NCBI GenBank assembly: GCA_941918925.1
Contig: OW799234.1
Coordinates: forward strand, 95,769,978-95,833,977
Direction of reading: 5' to 3'
Source of the DNA: Phyto melanocephala
Taxonomy: Eukaryota > Arthropoda > Insecta > Diptera > Rhinophoridae
DNA: 64,000 bases
Position 1 is the stretch's first letter, and every line of letters starts with the position of its first letter. The notes under the pieces are model-generated. The model was not told the DNA's origin and searched no databases. It was given only the letters and a program-made list of their open reading frames with translations. The position numbers were made by a program, and so were the translations under genes. This document shows positions 46,352 through 57,142 of this stretch, one piece after another.

Positions 46352-47067
46352 TTAGTTACATTTTGGTTTTCTATTTTGTCTTGGAAATAATATTCTTTAT
46401 GTTATTCTAGTTATCAGAGTATTTCCATACCAAATTCTTTTAAAAATTCATACACAAGCTTGGACTTCAGGAAGATAGACAGACACATACTGCGAGAAGT
46501 GAGAAGATCATTGTTGGCGATATTTAAATATTTAAGAAATATTTTATACAATAAAAAGAGTCAGTGTTTTTCACCATCTTATTATAAGTATGAATTTCAT
46601 ATTTTTGAAATTAATGTTTGTATAAGTTTAATACATTTTGAAGTTTTACAAAGAATTCAACATGAGGAAGAACAGCTGACAGCAAAATAGTATAAAGTGA
46701 TCGGCATATATACTATTGTTGCTTATACATAAAGTGATTTTTTTTTGTAAGGACATTATACTATGTTTGTCGTAATACTTTTTCAAATCATATTATTATG
46801 AATAGTTAATATTATTTGATAAAATTCAAGCTTAAAAACGAATAAAAATAGGTTACTGCAATTTGTTTGCCATTACATGGTATATTGCTATAGAGAAAAC
46901 TATTTGACCGTCGTGATCATGTCATAACCATAGTTTTTATTGTGTGTATTGTTTAGAAGAACAAAAAAACTAGACGTATTAAGTGTCATGCCATAAAAGA
47001 AATTTTTGATAAAATTATATGAAAATAAACATTAATGTTTAATGAAAAAAACTTATTTTTATGCTAA
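46352..47067. other. Spacer, nothing identified
   Basis: A plus-strand open frame at 46460-46690 has no start context, splice sites or recognisable motif. No repeat was defined. Confidence 0.4.
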
Positions 47068-47461
47068 CAAGTAAGATCGGTATATTCGGCTTGGTAGAAT
47101 CTTACATACCCTTCACACTGCTCGTACCATCATGTAAAAACCAAGTTTGACATATATATGGTGCAACTGTAACCAAAAATTATTTAAGAAATCGACAATT
47201 TTATCTTTTTTTTGACATTTTTTTCTAAACCTTTGTCGGTCTTTTGCCTATCTCTTTGTTGGTAATTGACCCACTGTTAATGTTGCCAAAGGAAAATTTG
47301 ATTTCAACGAACACACGGATAGTTGGACTTGGGTTAATAAATTCCTCAAGCTATAAGGATTCAGATTATATATACTTTGAGGGTCTAAAATGAATTTTGT
47401 AGCTAACTGAATGACAAACGTATATATACCGTTTAATACTCTAGTGTGTAGGGTATAAAAA
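47068..47461 (-). repeat. TATACCC-family repeat, short diverged copy d
   Basis: Starts ACAAGTAAGATCGGTATATT and CTTACATACCCTTCACACTG and ends AGTGTGTAGGGTATAAAAAG, the same order as copy a but without the long A/T tract and tRNA-like segment. Confidence 0.7.
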
Positions 47462-47711
47462 GGAACAAAACATATACATTTACACTCGTACATAATGTTC
47501 AATGTACAAACAATTGTGTACACATTAAACAACAAGAAATATTTGGTTTTATTGCTTTGCTCTTCATTCACTTTTGTATTATATGTTTTTTTATTTATAA
47601 TGACACTTGATATCATGTTTTGGATGTCTAATCATTTCTAAATAATAAAGATTAACCGAAATATTGGTTCATTGTCGTAATTAGTACTTTAACATACATG
47701 TTTATTTATGA

Positions 47712-48537
47712 ACTAGAAAAGCCCGGCGCGCGTTGCTACGCCCCTTCATGAATTTTAATCGCATTCTAAATTTTAATCGAATATCAAGTGCAAGGCTAAA
47801 AACTATAACTTTTTCTTTATGAGTGTGGCATTGCCCACTTTTCTAATCACGAAATTCTAAAGTCATAACAGGTCAATATGTGTGCAAAGTTTCAGAAGAA
47901 TCGGACCAGCGCAAGTACCTCAAAATTATAATTGTTTTAATGGGCGTGGCCCTGCCCACTTTTCTAACCATGAAATTGTAAAGTCATAACAGTCCAATAC
48001 GTGTGCAAAGTTTCAGAATAATCGGTCCAGTGCAAGTACCTCAAAATGATACCTTTTTTTTTATGGGCGTGGCACTGCCCACTTTTCTAATCACGAAATT
48101 ATTTAGTCATGACAGCTCGACATGTATGCAAAGTTTCAGAAAAATCGGTCTGGTGGAAGTACCTCAAAATTATAACCTTTTTTTATGGGCGTGGCCCCGC
48201 CCACTTTTTTAATCACGAAATTATAAGGTCATGACAGCTCAATATCTGTGCAAAGTTTCAGAAAAATCGGTCCAGTGAAAGTACCTCAAAATTAAAACTT
48301 TTTTAGGGGCGTGGCCCCGCCCACTTTTCTTATCACGAAATTATTTAGTCATGACAGCTCGATATGTGTGCAAAGTTTCAGAAAAATCGGTAAAGTGCAA
48401 GTAGCTAAAAATGATAATTAATTTTTTATGGGCGTAGCCCCGCCCACTTTTTTTCATCCATAAACACTCCCTGGTATGTGTACAACAACTTACCAAAGTT
48501 TCAGCCCGATCGGTTTTACAGTTTCGGAGTCTATAGC

Positions 48538-48582
<45 letters not shown>

Positions 48583-48601
48583 TTCACTTTTATATATATA
48601 G
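47712..48601. repeat. Tandem-repeat element: about 120-bp units with GGGCGTGGC...GCCCAC
   Basis: Six units begin at about 47822, 47940, 48062, 48186, 48305 and 48428. Each opens with TGGGCGTGGCCCCGCCCACT and continues TCACGAAATTATAAAGTCAT, GTGCAAAGTTTCAGAAAAAT and AAGTACCTCAAAAT. The array is preceded by AGCCCGGCGCGCGTTGCTACG and followed by CCGATCGG, a (CA)n tract at 48541-48579 and TATATATAGATT. The overall plan resembles non-autonomous rolling-circle or related insect repeats; the class is uncertain. Confidence 0.75.
48541..48579. repeat. (CA)n microsatellite
   Basis: About 19 uninterrupted CA units inside the tandem-repeat element, creating spurious open frames of alternating Cys and Val on the minus strand. 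Confidence 0.9.
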
Positions 48602-49089
48602 ATTCATATATAAGTACTACAAAGGGTGTCTCAGTAAAACTGTTCTTTTCAAATTTAGTGACATTTTTAGTTTAATTGGCAACTTTGGAATTTGGCAGCT
48701 GAATGTATATAAAGAACATTGCGTTAAAATTGTGCAAGATTTTTACAAAACTTTGAAAAATTATGTTGAGAGTGCTTGTAAACTTTGAAGAATTTTTACT
48801 TAAGACAGTGCACATAATTTGTCAATCATTCGGAGGGTGGTCCAAAAATGTAAAGAAACTGGATTGGTTATAAAAAATAATACTCGTGTGCGACAACGTA
48901 CCGGTCGGTCTCTTGAAAACATTACTGTTGTAAATGAGAGTGTCGTCAAAAACCTGAAAGCAACAATTTGCATCGTTTTAAAAAACTTAAAATTTCACAA
49001 CGTACTACACGGCGTATTTTGAAAAAATGTTCATAAAATTCAGCTTCCTTAGGAGCTCAAAAAAACAGCTCAGACAAACAGACATATAA

Positions 49090-50012
49090 GGGTGTCCCAA
49101 CTGGAACGCAATTTTTAAATTTGGCGCCATTCGAAGTGTCATTGTTTGACATTTAAACAATTGTTAGTGTTTGCTAGTAGAGGGTACGAGGTTAGTAAAA
49201 ATGGAGCGCTACACGAATGAACAACGCATTCTCATTGTGAAATTGCTTTACCAAAATGGTGAAAGTTTTGCGGCTACAGTTCGCAAATTGCCATCAATTT
49301 GGGGTCACAATAATGCTCCAAAAGAGTCAACTGTAAAGAGATTGATGGATAAATTTGCCGAAACTGGATCTGTTAGTGATGTAAAGACAACAACGCGCCT
49401 TCGACCAGGTCGATCGACCGAAAATGTCGCAGCTGTACGTGATGATGTCGCTCAAACTCCATTCACCTCAATTCGACACCGAGCTCAGCAAATTGGTGTC
49501 TCCAAATCCACTATGTAGCGAATTTTGACGAAAGATTTGCATCTTCATGCATACAAACTTCAATTGACTCAAGAACTGAAGCTAGCATGTCATACAGCCA
49601 GAGAAACAATTCAATTGCTGCATCAGTCATTTCCCGGTCATGTTATTTCGCGTTTTGGAGACCAGATTTGGCCGACTAGATCGTGTGATTTAACACCTTT
49701 AGATTTTTTTTCTTTAGGGTTTTTTGAAGTCGATGGTTTACGCGAATAAGCCGACGACGACTCAAGTCTTAAAAGAGGAAATTGGACGGTGCATTAATGA
49801 AATACCGCAGCATTTATGCAAAAAGGTCATTGAAAATTTCATTAAAAGATCGCGTGTGTGCCAGCAAAGCCGCGGCGGTCATCTGCACGATATATTGTTC
49901 CATACATAACCTCATTCTATCTACTTTACGATATAATAAAGTTTCACGATTTTTTTTTTAAATATCTGTATTTTATTTAAAATTTAAAAATTGCATTCTA
50001 GTTGGGACACCC
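49090..50012 (+). mobile_element. Internally deleted mariner-like transposon with intact termini
   Basis: The TIRs GGGTGTCCCAACTGGAACGC and (inverted) GCATTCTAGTTGGGACACCC continue into AATTTTTAAATTT, with TA-rich flanks. The transposase remnant starts at ATG 49201 (MERYTNEQRILIVKLLYQNG) with two helix-turn-helix regions. It has a TAG within the frame at 49516-49518, then LQLTQELK fused to CHTARETIQLL. It resumes as RSCDLTPLDFF and, one frame over, VYANKPTTTQVLKEE to the end at 49909. The catalytic centre, with the first two aspartates of the D,D34D triad, is missing. It is inserted inside the older mariner. Confidence 0.82.
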
Positions 50013-50302
50013 GATATAAAGTTAAGTAAATTTTAATTTTTTTAAAAAGTCATCTTATCCAATAAAGCGCATTTCCATTTGAATGGCTTTGTTAGTACAC
50101 AAAATAATCAATTAATTAGCAACAAATATATCTACAACAAGTATATGTCTGGTGCGAAATTTGGTCAGGCGGCTTGATTGGGATTTACTTTTTTAACGAT
50201 GAGGACGATGTTACAGCGACATGATAACATAGTTCTTGTGACCTTAACTGGAAAAGCATTGATCTAAACTATGTGTTGTTTCAGACACAAACCTCCCATA
50301 CC

Positions 50303-50490
50303 ACGCATGAGATAATTCATTTATTTCAGCAACGATTTCCAGAACTAATTACATCAAGAAATTCTGATGTCATTTGTTGTCATTATGCTTTGGACAATTG
50401 CATGAGACAATTCATTTATTTCAGAAACGATTTCCAGAACTAATTACATCAAAAAATTCTGATGTCATTTGTTATCATTTTGCTTTGGAT
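50303..50490. repeat. Tandem duplication of about 93 bp in the decayed mariner
   Basis: CATGAGATAATTCATTTATT...(TCTGATGTCATTTGTTGTCA) at about 50307-50399 is repeated at about 50400-50492 with a few substitutions (GAGACAATTC, TTGTTATCATTTTGC). The duplication predates some decay, since the two units have diverged. Confidence 0.8.
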
Positions 50491-50730
50491 ATTTAGAAAT
50501 CTCGGTTATATGCGGATAAACCAAAACCAATGCCTGAGATCAAATTAGAGATTTAACGCTTTACCGGTAAGTTACAGCCACATCTTTGTGAAAAAGTCAT
50601 GAAAAATGTTTTTTAAAAGAGCAAAGGTCTGTTATCAGATCCGTTACGACCGTTTGATGGATCGGAACATATCTTTTATACAAATAAAAAATCAGTAAAA
50701 AAATCAGTATCCCAGAAATGCGTGTTGTTT

Positions 50731-51475
50731 TTTATACCCTTCACACAGTGAAAAAGGGTATATATAGGTTTGTCATTCCGTGTGAAATTTCTACAATTTT
50801 CATTTCCGACCCCATAAAGTATATATTTTCTGAAAGCTTATGAATAGAGGAGTCGATTAAGCCCTGACCGTCTGTCCGTCTGTCCGTCTGACCGTCTGTC
50901 CGTGTGTATGTTGAAATCAACTTTTTGAAGCCCCCCCGACATAGGTTGGACCCGGGTAAGGTATTAAAATATCAGAAATATTCGGGAGTAGATCGGTATT
51001 GAAAATCAGAAACATCGGTACATAAACAACTGAGATATGAGCAAAAACCCACGACCACCTCGATTTTCTTTTCATAAAAACAACATTACAACAACAACAT
51101 ACATACATACAAACGTGTATACTGGTTAGAGAAAACGTGGCATCGAATCCCAGCTGAGGCAAAAAAATTTTTTTTAATTTTTTTTTTATTTTTTTTTTAT
51201 TTTTTATTTAATATATTATATATATTTTTATTATTATTTTTTTTTATTTTTTTTTTTTTAATTTTTTTTTTATTTTTTTTTTGTTTTATATATATTATAT
51301 ATGTATATAATAATTTTTTTTTTAAATTTTTTTTTTTTTAATTTTTTTTTTATTTTTTATTTTTTTTTTTTTTTTTTTTTAACATACATACGTGAATTTA
51401 CTGTTATGGCATGACTACACGTTGTGAAGGGTATATAAGATTCGGCACGGCCGAATATAGCGCTTTTACTTGTTT
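50731..51475 (+). repeat. TATACCC-family interspersed repeat, full copy e
   Basis: Starts TTTATACCCTTCACACAGTG, has four GTCTGTCCGTCTG-type units at about 50870-50905, a CCCCCCCGACATAGG segment, the tRNA-like TACTGGTTAGAG...CATCGAATCCCAGCTGA at about 51119-51158, 200 bp of T-rich tract, and ends CGGCACGGCCGAATATAGCG followed by CTTTTACTTG. It lies within the outer mariner. Confidence 0.85.
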
Positions 51476-51605
51476 TTAAATAAAAAACTTCATTCTTACT
51501 GTTACACCCTTTATATAAATAAGTAAATTTTAATTTATATTAAATTCTTTATATGGGGCTTTTCACGTAAAGCGGACAACCAAAAACATTTTTCTCTGAA
51601 ATCCG

Positions 51606-51690
51606 ACTCAACCAAGGCGAATTCATACAGGTGAAATTATCAGCCCAGCTGATGGGGAGACTTTATGTCAAATTTGGTTGAATTTGCCTC
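51606..51690. repeat. Short dispersed repeat, copy 2 (GGCGAATTCATACAGG type)
   Basis: CCAAGGCGAATTCATACAGG to GAATTTGCCTC, with inverted ends and the shared core ATTATCAGCCCAGCTGATGG. Counterpart of 10050-10140. Confidence 0.6.
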
Positions 51691-52537
51691 ATTAATGGAG
51701 GAAAGGGAAATTAATTTACATATCGAAAATAGAAATTGTATTATCATAGAGTAATTTTCATTGCAAAATTTCTTGTAAAACTGTTATTTTTGATAATATT
51801 GCTTTCAATTTAAGGATCGAGGATGTGTGAAATTTATTGAAAGCACTTTTTTTCAATTTCGAAAAAAGTACGAAATAAGGGGTTTCTATTTGTAACCGTC
51901 GATATGTATGTATCTTCTAACCTTTTAAAGTTCTAAGAAGTTAATTAAAAAAATATTTTTCCAGAGTAAAGCGGGCCTTTAGAAAAGATTTTTTGGTGGC
52001 CCGCTTTACGTTGAATACTCCTTATGTATGTGCAAACATAAATATTTATTTTTATTTTTTTCTATCGATAATTCTCTGCTTATCGTTTCTTTATCTAAAA
52101 AGTATTTTATATTCTTCTTTATCAACTGAATGATTTGGTTTTCATTCTTTTGATTTGCTTTTTGTGTGTGAATATTTTTATTTTAAATACGAGTAAAATT
52201 AGTTTTCAATTGAAAATATTAAGTTACGAGTTTCAAAACTTGGTAAAAGTTAATAGAATGTGTAGTTTTTCGCAAACCATAAAAACATGTGTGAATTGTT
52301 AAGCCCTACACCATTATATATTAATATCTTTGGCGTTAAGACACATTTCTAAATTGTTTATTAAAACTTTTTTAATAAATTTAATATAAAGGGTGCTTTT
52401 ATAAAGACTGTTTTTACAGAGGTATGAATTTAAGGTTGGAAACAAATTTTTAACTGGTGGGCATTTTTTCAGCTGTCAAGTGATTTATGTTTAGTTTGGT
52501 TGGGCATTTCAACATGAATAGACTTATGCATAAATAG

Positions 52538-54020
52538 TAGGGTGATCGATTTTTCGACTTTTTAAACAAACCGGTTTTCAAATAGTTTGAAATTTAGAAT
52601 TTAAAAAACCGGTTGCTATTTTGAAAATTGAGAAAAAACCGGTTAACCGGTTCGAATATATAAAATGTAATCTATAAAGAAAAATTTAAAAAATATTGTA
52701 AAAAAAGATTATAATTAAATTTCTATCTGAAATTTTTACAGTTTATATACGTTTGACTGCACAATTACGCACTTATTTCTTTAATTTGAAATACATTTTA
52801 AAGGCTAGGGAGAAAATCTTTAAAATTTCATTTTAAAAATTCTTTCTTTTACCCCTAATAAACACACAAATATAGGCATAAACTAGTTTGTCCGATGGTT
52901 TAATTAAAATTTAAGTTGACAGACACTCAATGCCTTTAATTAAAATTGGGATCTGGAAGAGAGATTATTGGTTTTTCTTTATTCTAACTACACTTTTTAC
53001 ATACAAGTGATCGATCAGCTAAGTTTGTGCTTCAATTACCTTTAACTTTTGACGTTAGGTTGATATCCTATAAAAAAAAATATTTAAGCTCAATTATTTT
53101 TCTTATTTTATATTTGTTTTTTAAACAACAAATAAATTTCTTACAATATTATGAAAGAATATTTAATAGTTTTTATTTTCTGATTTTTGGAAACTTTTCG
53201 CGTACTAAATATACTATCCCAGCAAAAACTTTACTTACAATTTAAACTGTAATAGCTTATTTCATTCATTATTTTGTAGCTGAATTGTCTAATTTTTGCA
53301 TTACTCATTATCTATTAAATAATAACTCATTCCTAATGTGTTTTGTAACTAATTAATTTGAAATACAAAATAATGGCTTTATTAATTAAAGTTTAAAAAA
53401 ATATTATAAATCTAATGTATTAAATTCTCGTGTCTCAGTATTTGTAACAAAACTCCCCCAAAACGAAAAAGATGTGGAAAAAAAAATTTGAAGAAAATAG
53501 CGCTATAGCCAAATTAATAAAAAAATTTTAAATTCAGGAAATAAAATGACTCGTATTCATAATTTGATATCAAAAAAGAAAACCTTAAATTTTGGAATTT
53601 AAGAATTTTAAAAGTAAAATTGTAATCGGTGCTTTTATTCTTTTTAAAAGCAATTTTGAAACCAGTTATTTTGTTTCCTTTTTGTAACTAAATATTTTTA
53701 TGGGTTGTTTTAGCAAAAAAGAAAGTACTTATTTTTTATGTCGTATTTAAATAAGTTGTAATGGATTCGTTTTGGGACATCGCTAACAAAAATAAGTAGT
53801 TATTCTAGTCCAATTGTAAGTAGTACTTTCAATAAATTTGTATTACTTTTATACTTATCTTGTAAGTAAAGTTTTTGCTGGGATGGTACGATTGGTTACA
53901 AAGTTATATGAAAATAAACCTAAAAAAATATAAAAACTGGATTTTTCGGATAAAAAAAAACGTGTATTCGATATTCGAAAAAAAAAAACATTTAGAAAAA
54001 ACCGCCAGCTAAAAAGGAAA
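52538..54020 (+). repeat. ACCGG-rich dispersed element, copy 2 (contains CCCAGC element)
   Basis: Starts TAGGGTGATCGATTTTTCGA with paired ACCGGTTTTC and ACCGGTTGC boxes and ends near AAAAAACCGCCAGCTAAAAA. It is the reverse-oriented counterpart of 44737-45706. A CCCAGC element (53219-53882) is inserted in its right half. Confidence 0.65.
53219..53882. mobile_element. CCCAGC-ended TIR element, copy 2
   Basis: The termini CCCAGCAAAAACTTTACTTA and TAAGTAAAGTTTTTGCTGGG are perfect inverted repeats of about 22-24 bp. AT lies directly outside both ends. Related copies of the flanking ACCGG element at 46.2 kb and 44.9 kb lack the insert and show ..TATGGCACG.. at the matching place, so the boundary is well defined. 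No transposase is encoded. Confidence 0.75.
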
Positions 54021-54700
54021 AATGAATAGCAAGGCGTAGATTCGAATTTGTTTAGCGTTGAATCTTACTTTTGTTTGAGTAGATTTGTCAATAAACATAA
54101 CTGCCATATTTGGAGTAATGATAATCCTCAAGTGTATATTGAGACACCCTAACATGCAGAATAACTGTCTAGTGTTCTTTATATGATGATAGAATCATTG
54201 GTCCGTACTTCTTTGAAAACGATGCTGGTCAGAACGATACAGTTATTGCTGACCATTATAGAGACATTATTACCAATTTTTTTTGTTTATCCATTAAACA
54301 ACCATGACATGCAGGAACTGTGGTTTCAACAAGACGGCGCAACATATCACACAGCTCGTACCACAACTGAGTTATTGAAGGAAATGTTTAGTAACCGCAT
54401 AGTTTCATATTTCGGACCTTTGAATTGACATTAGGATCGTGCGATTTAACACCGCGATATGTAAAGTCGCTATTCTACGCCGATAAGCCCGAAACGATTG
54501 ACCACTTGCAGGACAACATTCGCCACGTAATTGCCGATATACGCCCACAAATGTTAGAAAAAAAATTTAACTTTTAGATTATACTCGGACCAGTCGTGGC
54601 TGTCATACGCCAGAAGTCATATTTAAATTAAAATGTCAAAAGATTATCTTTCGAATTAAGATTAAGAAAATTTTTCTTATTCCAATTCAAAGTTCTAAGC

Positions 54701-57142
54701 CGCAATCAAATTTAATTGTTTTTTAGAATAACTAGAAAATTTTCAAAACGGTATCATAGTATAAACATAAGGAAACTGCAAAAAGTGGTTGGAGTTACAT
54801 ACATACCTACTTTTTATTAATTTATAACTTTTAGAAGTGCTGATTATTATTTTCAATTAAAGGAATCCCCGTTTGTTTAAAGAAAATAAACTAATATTTT
54901 TAAAAGGTATAAGCATAACAACATGATTAACCTAAAATTCCTAATAAAAATAATAATTTTTATTGAACTTTGACGTAATCCTAATAAATTAGATTTTTTT
55001 TTGAATTTGTATTTTAAAAAAATAATAATGTTTACGTTGAAACTCTCATTTTATAAAACTAAAGAATCACTCATTAATTTATTTAACTTACAATACGTTT
55101 GTATGTGTGTCTCTTTTTAAAATGTTGTAATTTTAATTTCAAATGTAATATTTATATGTATACGTATTGCTTTTATCTTCTTTAGAAATTTATAGAGGAA
55201 GTAAACTCTTAATCTTGCATGTAAAAATAATATTAACGACAATCGTTGCAAACAATAGCAATTGAAAATATTCCAGGAAATTTCAAAATGCTAGTGGTTG
55301 TCAAATGGTTGCAACCAACATATTTTCCTAAAAATCTGTCGCAACTCTTCAGTGGACGAATTCATTGTATGTATTAAATTAACATTTTTCTTAAATATTT
55401 GACATTTGGATAAGAGTTTGAGAGCAAATCATGCGCAATTAGTTTTTTGGGTATACATAAATATGTGCTTTATGTATGTATGTACATGGTTTTTCTAAGA
55501 TTTATTTTACCAAGGAATTTTCAGCCAATAAAAATGCAGGTTACGTGACGTAAAAGTTCATAATTGCCCAGAAAATTTTAATTATATCCCCGTGATGACT
55601 ATATTACTATATAATTTTTGCATAAATTTCTTCATATGTACTTTTAAATAATTTTTATTTATAGGATTTTTTTTTTGTGAAACTCTTTGTTTCAAACTTA
55701 TATTTAAAAAATAATAGGAAAAAATAACTTAAAACTGATCTCAGATTGCTGATGATGAAATGGTAGCTTTTTCGAAAGTTCATTTTACTCGGCTAGCGTC
55801 GCACTGTGTTGCGGCTAGTGGAAAAGTAACTTGTTTCCGATTATTTTTTTCAGTGTTTTTAATGATGCAATTTTGTCACAGACATTCCAAGTAAACAAAA
55901 AACACATAAAGCTTATTTTTATGTTCGCCCGTTGATTTTTAATTGATTTTAGAAGTCAAATATACAAAATTTTCACGAAAAGAGATTTCAGGGCTGTATT
56001 CAAAATGATCTCATTTGATTTTGGTGACAGATATTTTGATTCGGGAAAAAAATCTGCCTTCGGACAAGTATTTTCTGTAAAAAAATGGAATGTTGTTTGA
56101 GACATTTTCATATGCACCTTTTTTAGAGCGAAACCCCGACTAAAGGTCCATTTTTCCTTAAAATTTGGGTTAGGTAAGCAATATCTAAAAAGTCACAGAG
56201 AGTCCCAGTTCCAAACCACTACAGAAATGTTACATAATTTGTTTTCAACGAACTGTGAAAAAATCAGCTGCCCATACCTGCCTTCCTGGGAGTTATAGCG
56301 ATTTTAGTATATCACTCTCAGTATTTATTCCATAGAAATAGAACGCCTGTGTTATAAAATAGTATCTTCAAAGTTTTTTTTTATTCTACATCTATTCTAG
56401 CACTCCACAAAAATGAGCATAATTCTCTTAAAACTGAAGATATTGACTTCAAACCGGCATCAAATTAAAGCTTTTATTGCCACCTTTCAAATAAGAAATG
56501 AAAAAGATTTTGGTTTTATATAAAATTTCAGAGTTATTCAACAAATATCGAAAAATCATGAAAATTTGACGTTTATAATTCTTGTTCGGACCACCCTATA
56601 ATTTATTTTAAAAACTAATCACAGGGTATTTATCAGAAATAAAAGAAGAATTAAAATAAATTTTTTTTTTAATTTTTCGAACAATTTTTTTTTATTTTTG
56701 CCTTTTGTTGAAAATTTGACCCAACAATTTTTTTCGGTGTAAATTTTTTTTTTCACTCATTCTGTTTGGAATTTCATTCTGACCAATCTGTAGAAGTTTC
56801 TCATCGATACAATTAAAATTACAGTTTAGGCAATATGATTTCCAAAAAATTCTGGTTTCGCAACACTGTGCGTCGTCAAAGTATAATTTTTCAGAATATT
56901 TCAAATAAACTCCAGCATAAAATTTAAATATGAGTTTATTGAAATTTTATTATTTGTTAAAATTACAATTAATAAGGATTTGGTTTTTTTAATAAATAAC
57001 AAATCCAATAAATTATCTATTTAAAAAAAATTTCAATATGTTCTATGTATTAAAATTTAATTTCTGTTAACTGTCTTATATTTGACAATATAAAAATTTA
57101 CCTCATGCAAAAAGCAATTAAATTAAAAAAAAAATTAAAAAC
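54701..57142. other. Spacer upstream of the candidate gene at 57.1 kb
   Basis: A/T-rich. A block at about 55740-56600 contains denser complexity (CGGCTAGCGTCGCACTGTGTTGCGGCTAG near 55790; a possible element end TCGGACCACCCTATA near 56587) but no frame or matching terminus that I can support. No promoter could be assigned. Confidence 0.4.

Larger units (their letters stand above)
48624..51509 (+). pseudogene. Decayed outer mariner-like element, split by two insertions
   Basis: The left end is GGGTGTCTCAGTAAAACTGTT at 48624. The N-terminal transposase remnant (about 48822-49020) has VQKCKETGLVIKNNTRVRQR and GRSLENI. The frame then breaks. A second mariner is inserted at 49090-50012. The C-terminal remains resume at about 50160-50700 (HTTHEIIHLFQQRFPELITS, later EIKLEI, QPHLCEKVMKN). 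A TATACCC copy occupies 50731-51475, and CATTCTTACTGTTACACCC at 51490-51509 fits the degraded right terminus. No function remains. The outer boundaries are inferred. Confidence 0.6.
52388..54700 (+). pseudogene. Second mariner lineage, decayed and split by an ACCGG element
   Basis: The left part (52388-52537) has GGGTGCTTTTATAAAGACTG, CAGCTGTCAAGTGATTTATG and the transposase start ATGAATAGACTTATG. A 1.5-kb ACCGG element is inserted at 52538. The transposase C-terminal half resumes at about 54170: GPYFFENDAGQ (shifted), ELWFQQDGATYHTARTTTEL at 54318-54377, then with frameshifts SCDLTP, YADKPETIDHLQDNIRHVIA and RPQMLEKK. WFQQDGA carries a catalytic aspartate position of mariner-type enzymes. 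Several frameshifts and stops make it inactive. Confidence 0.7.

Noticed and set aside
47822..48540. CRISPR-like array of regularly spaced repeats
   Set aside because: Units are about 120 bp, contiguous and diverged along their whole length, and the genome is eukaryotic; it is a tandem repeat within a mobile element.
48341..48577. Minus-strand open frame starting with alternating Cys-Val
   Set aside because: It is a translation of the (CA)n microsatellite and the flanking tandem-repeat element, not a gene.
50917..51162. Minus-strand frame beginning MPQLGFDATFSLTS
   Set aside because: It is a translation of the TATACCC-family repeat, including the tRNA-like block.
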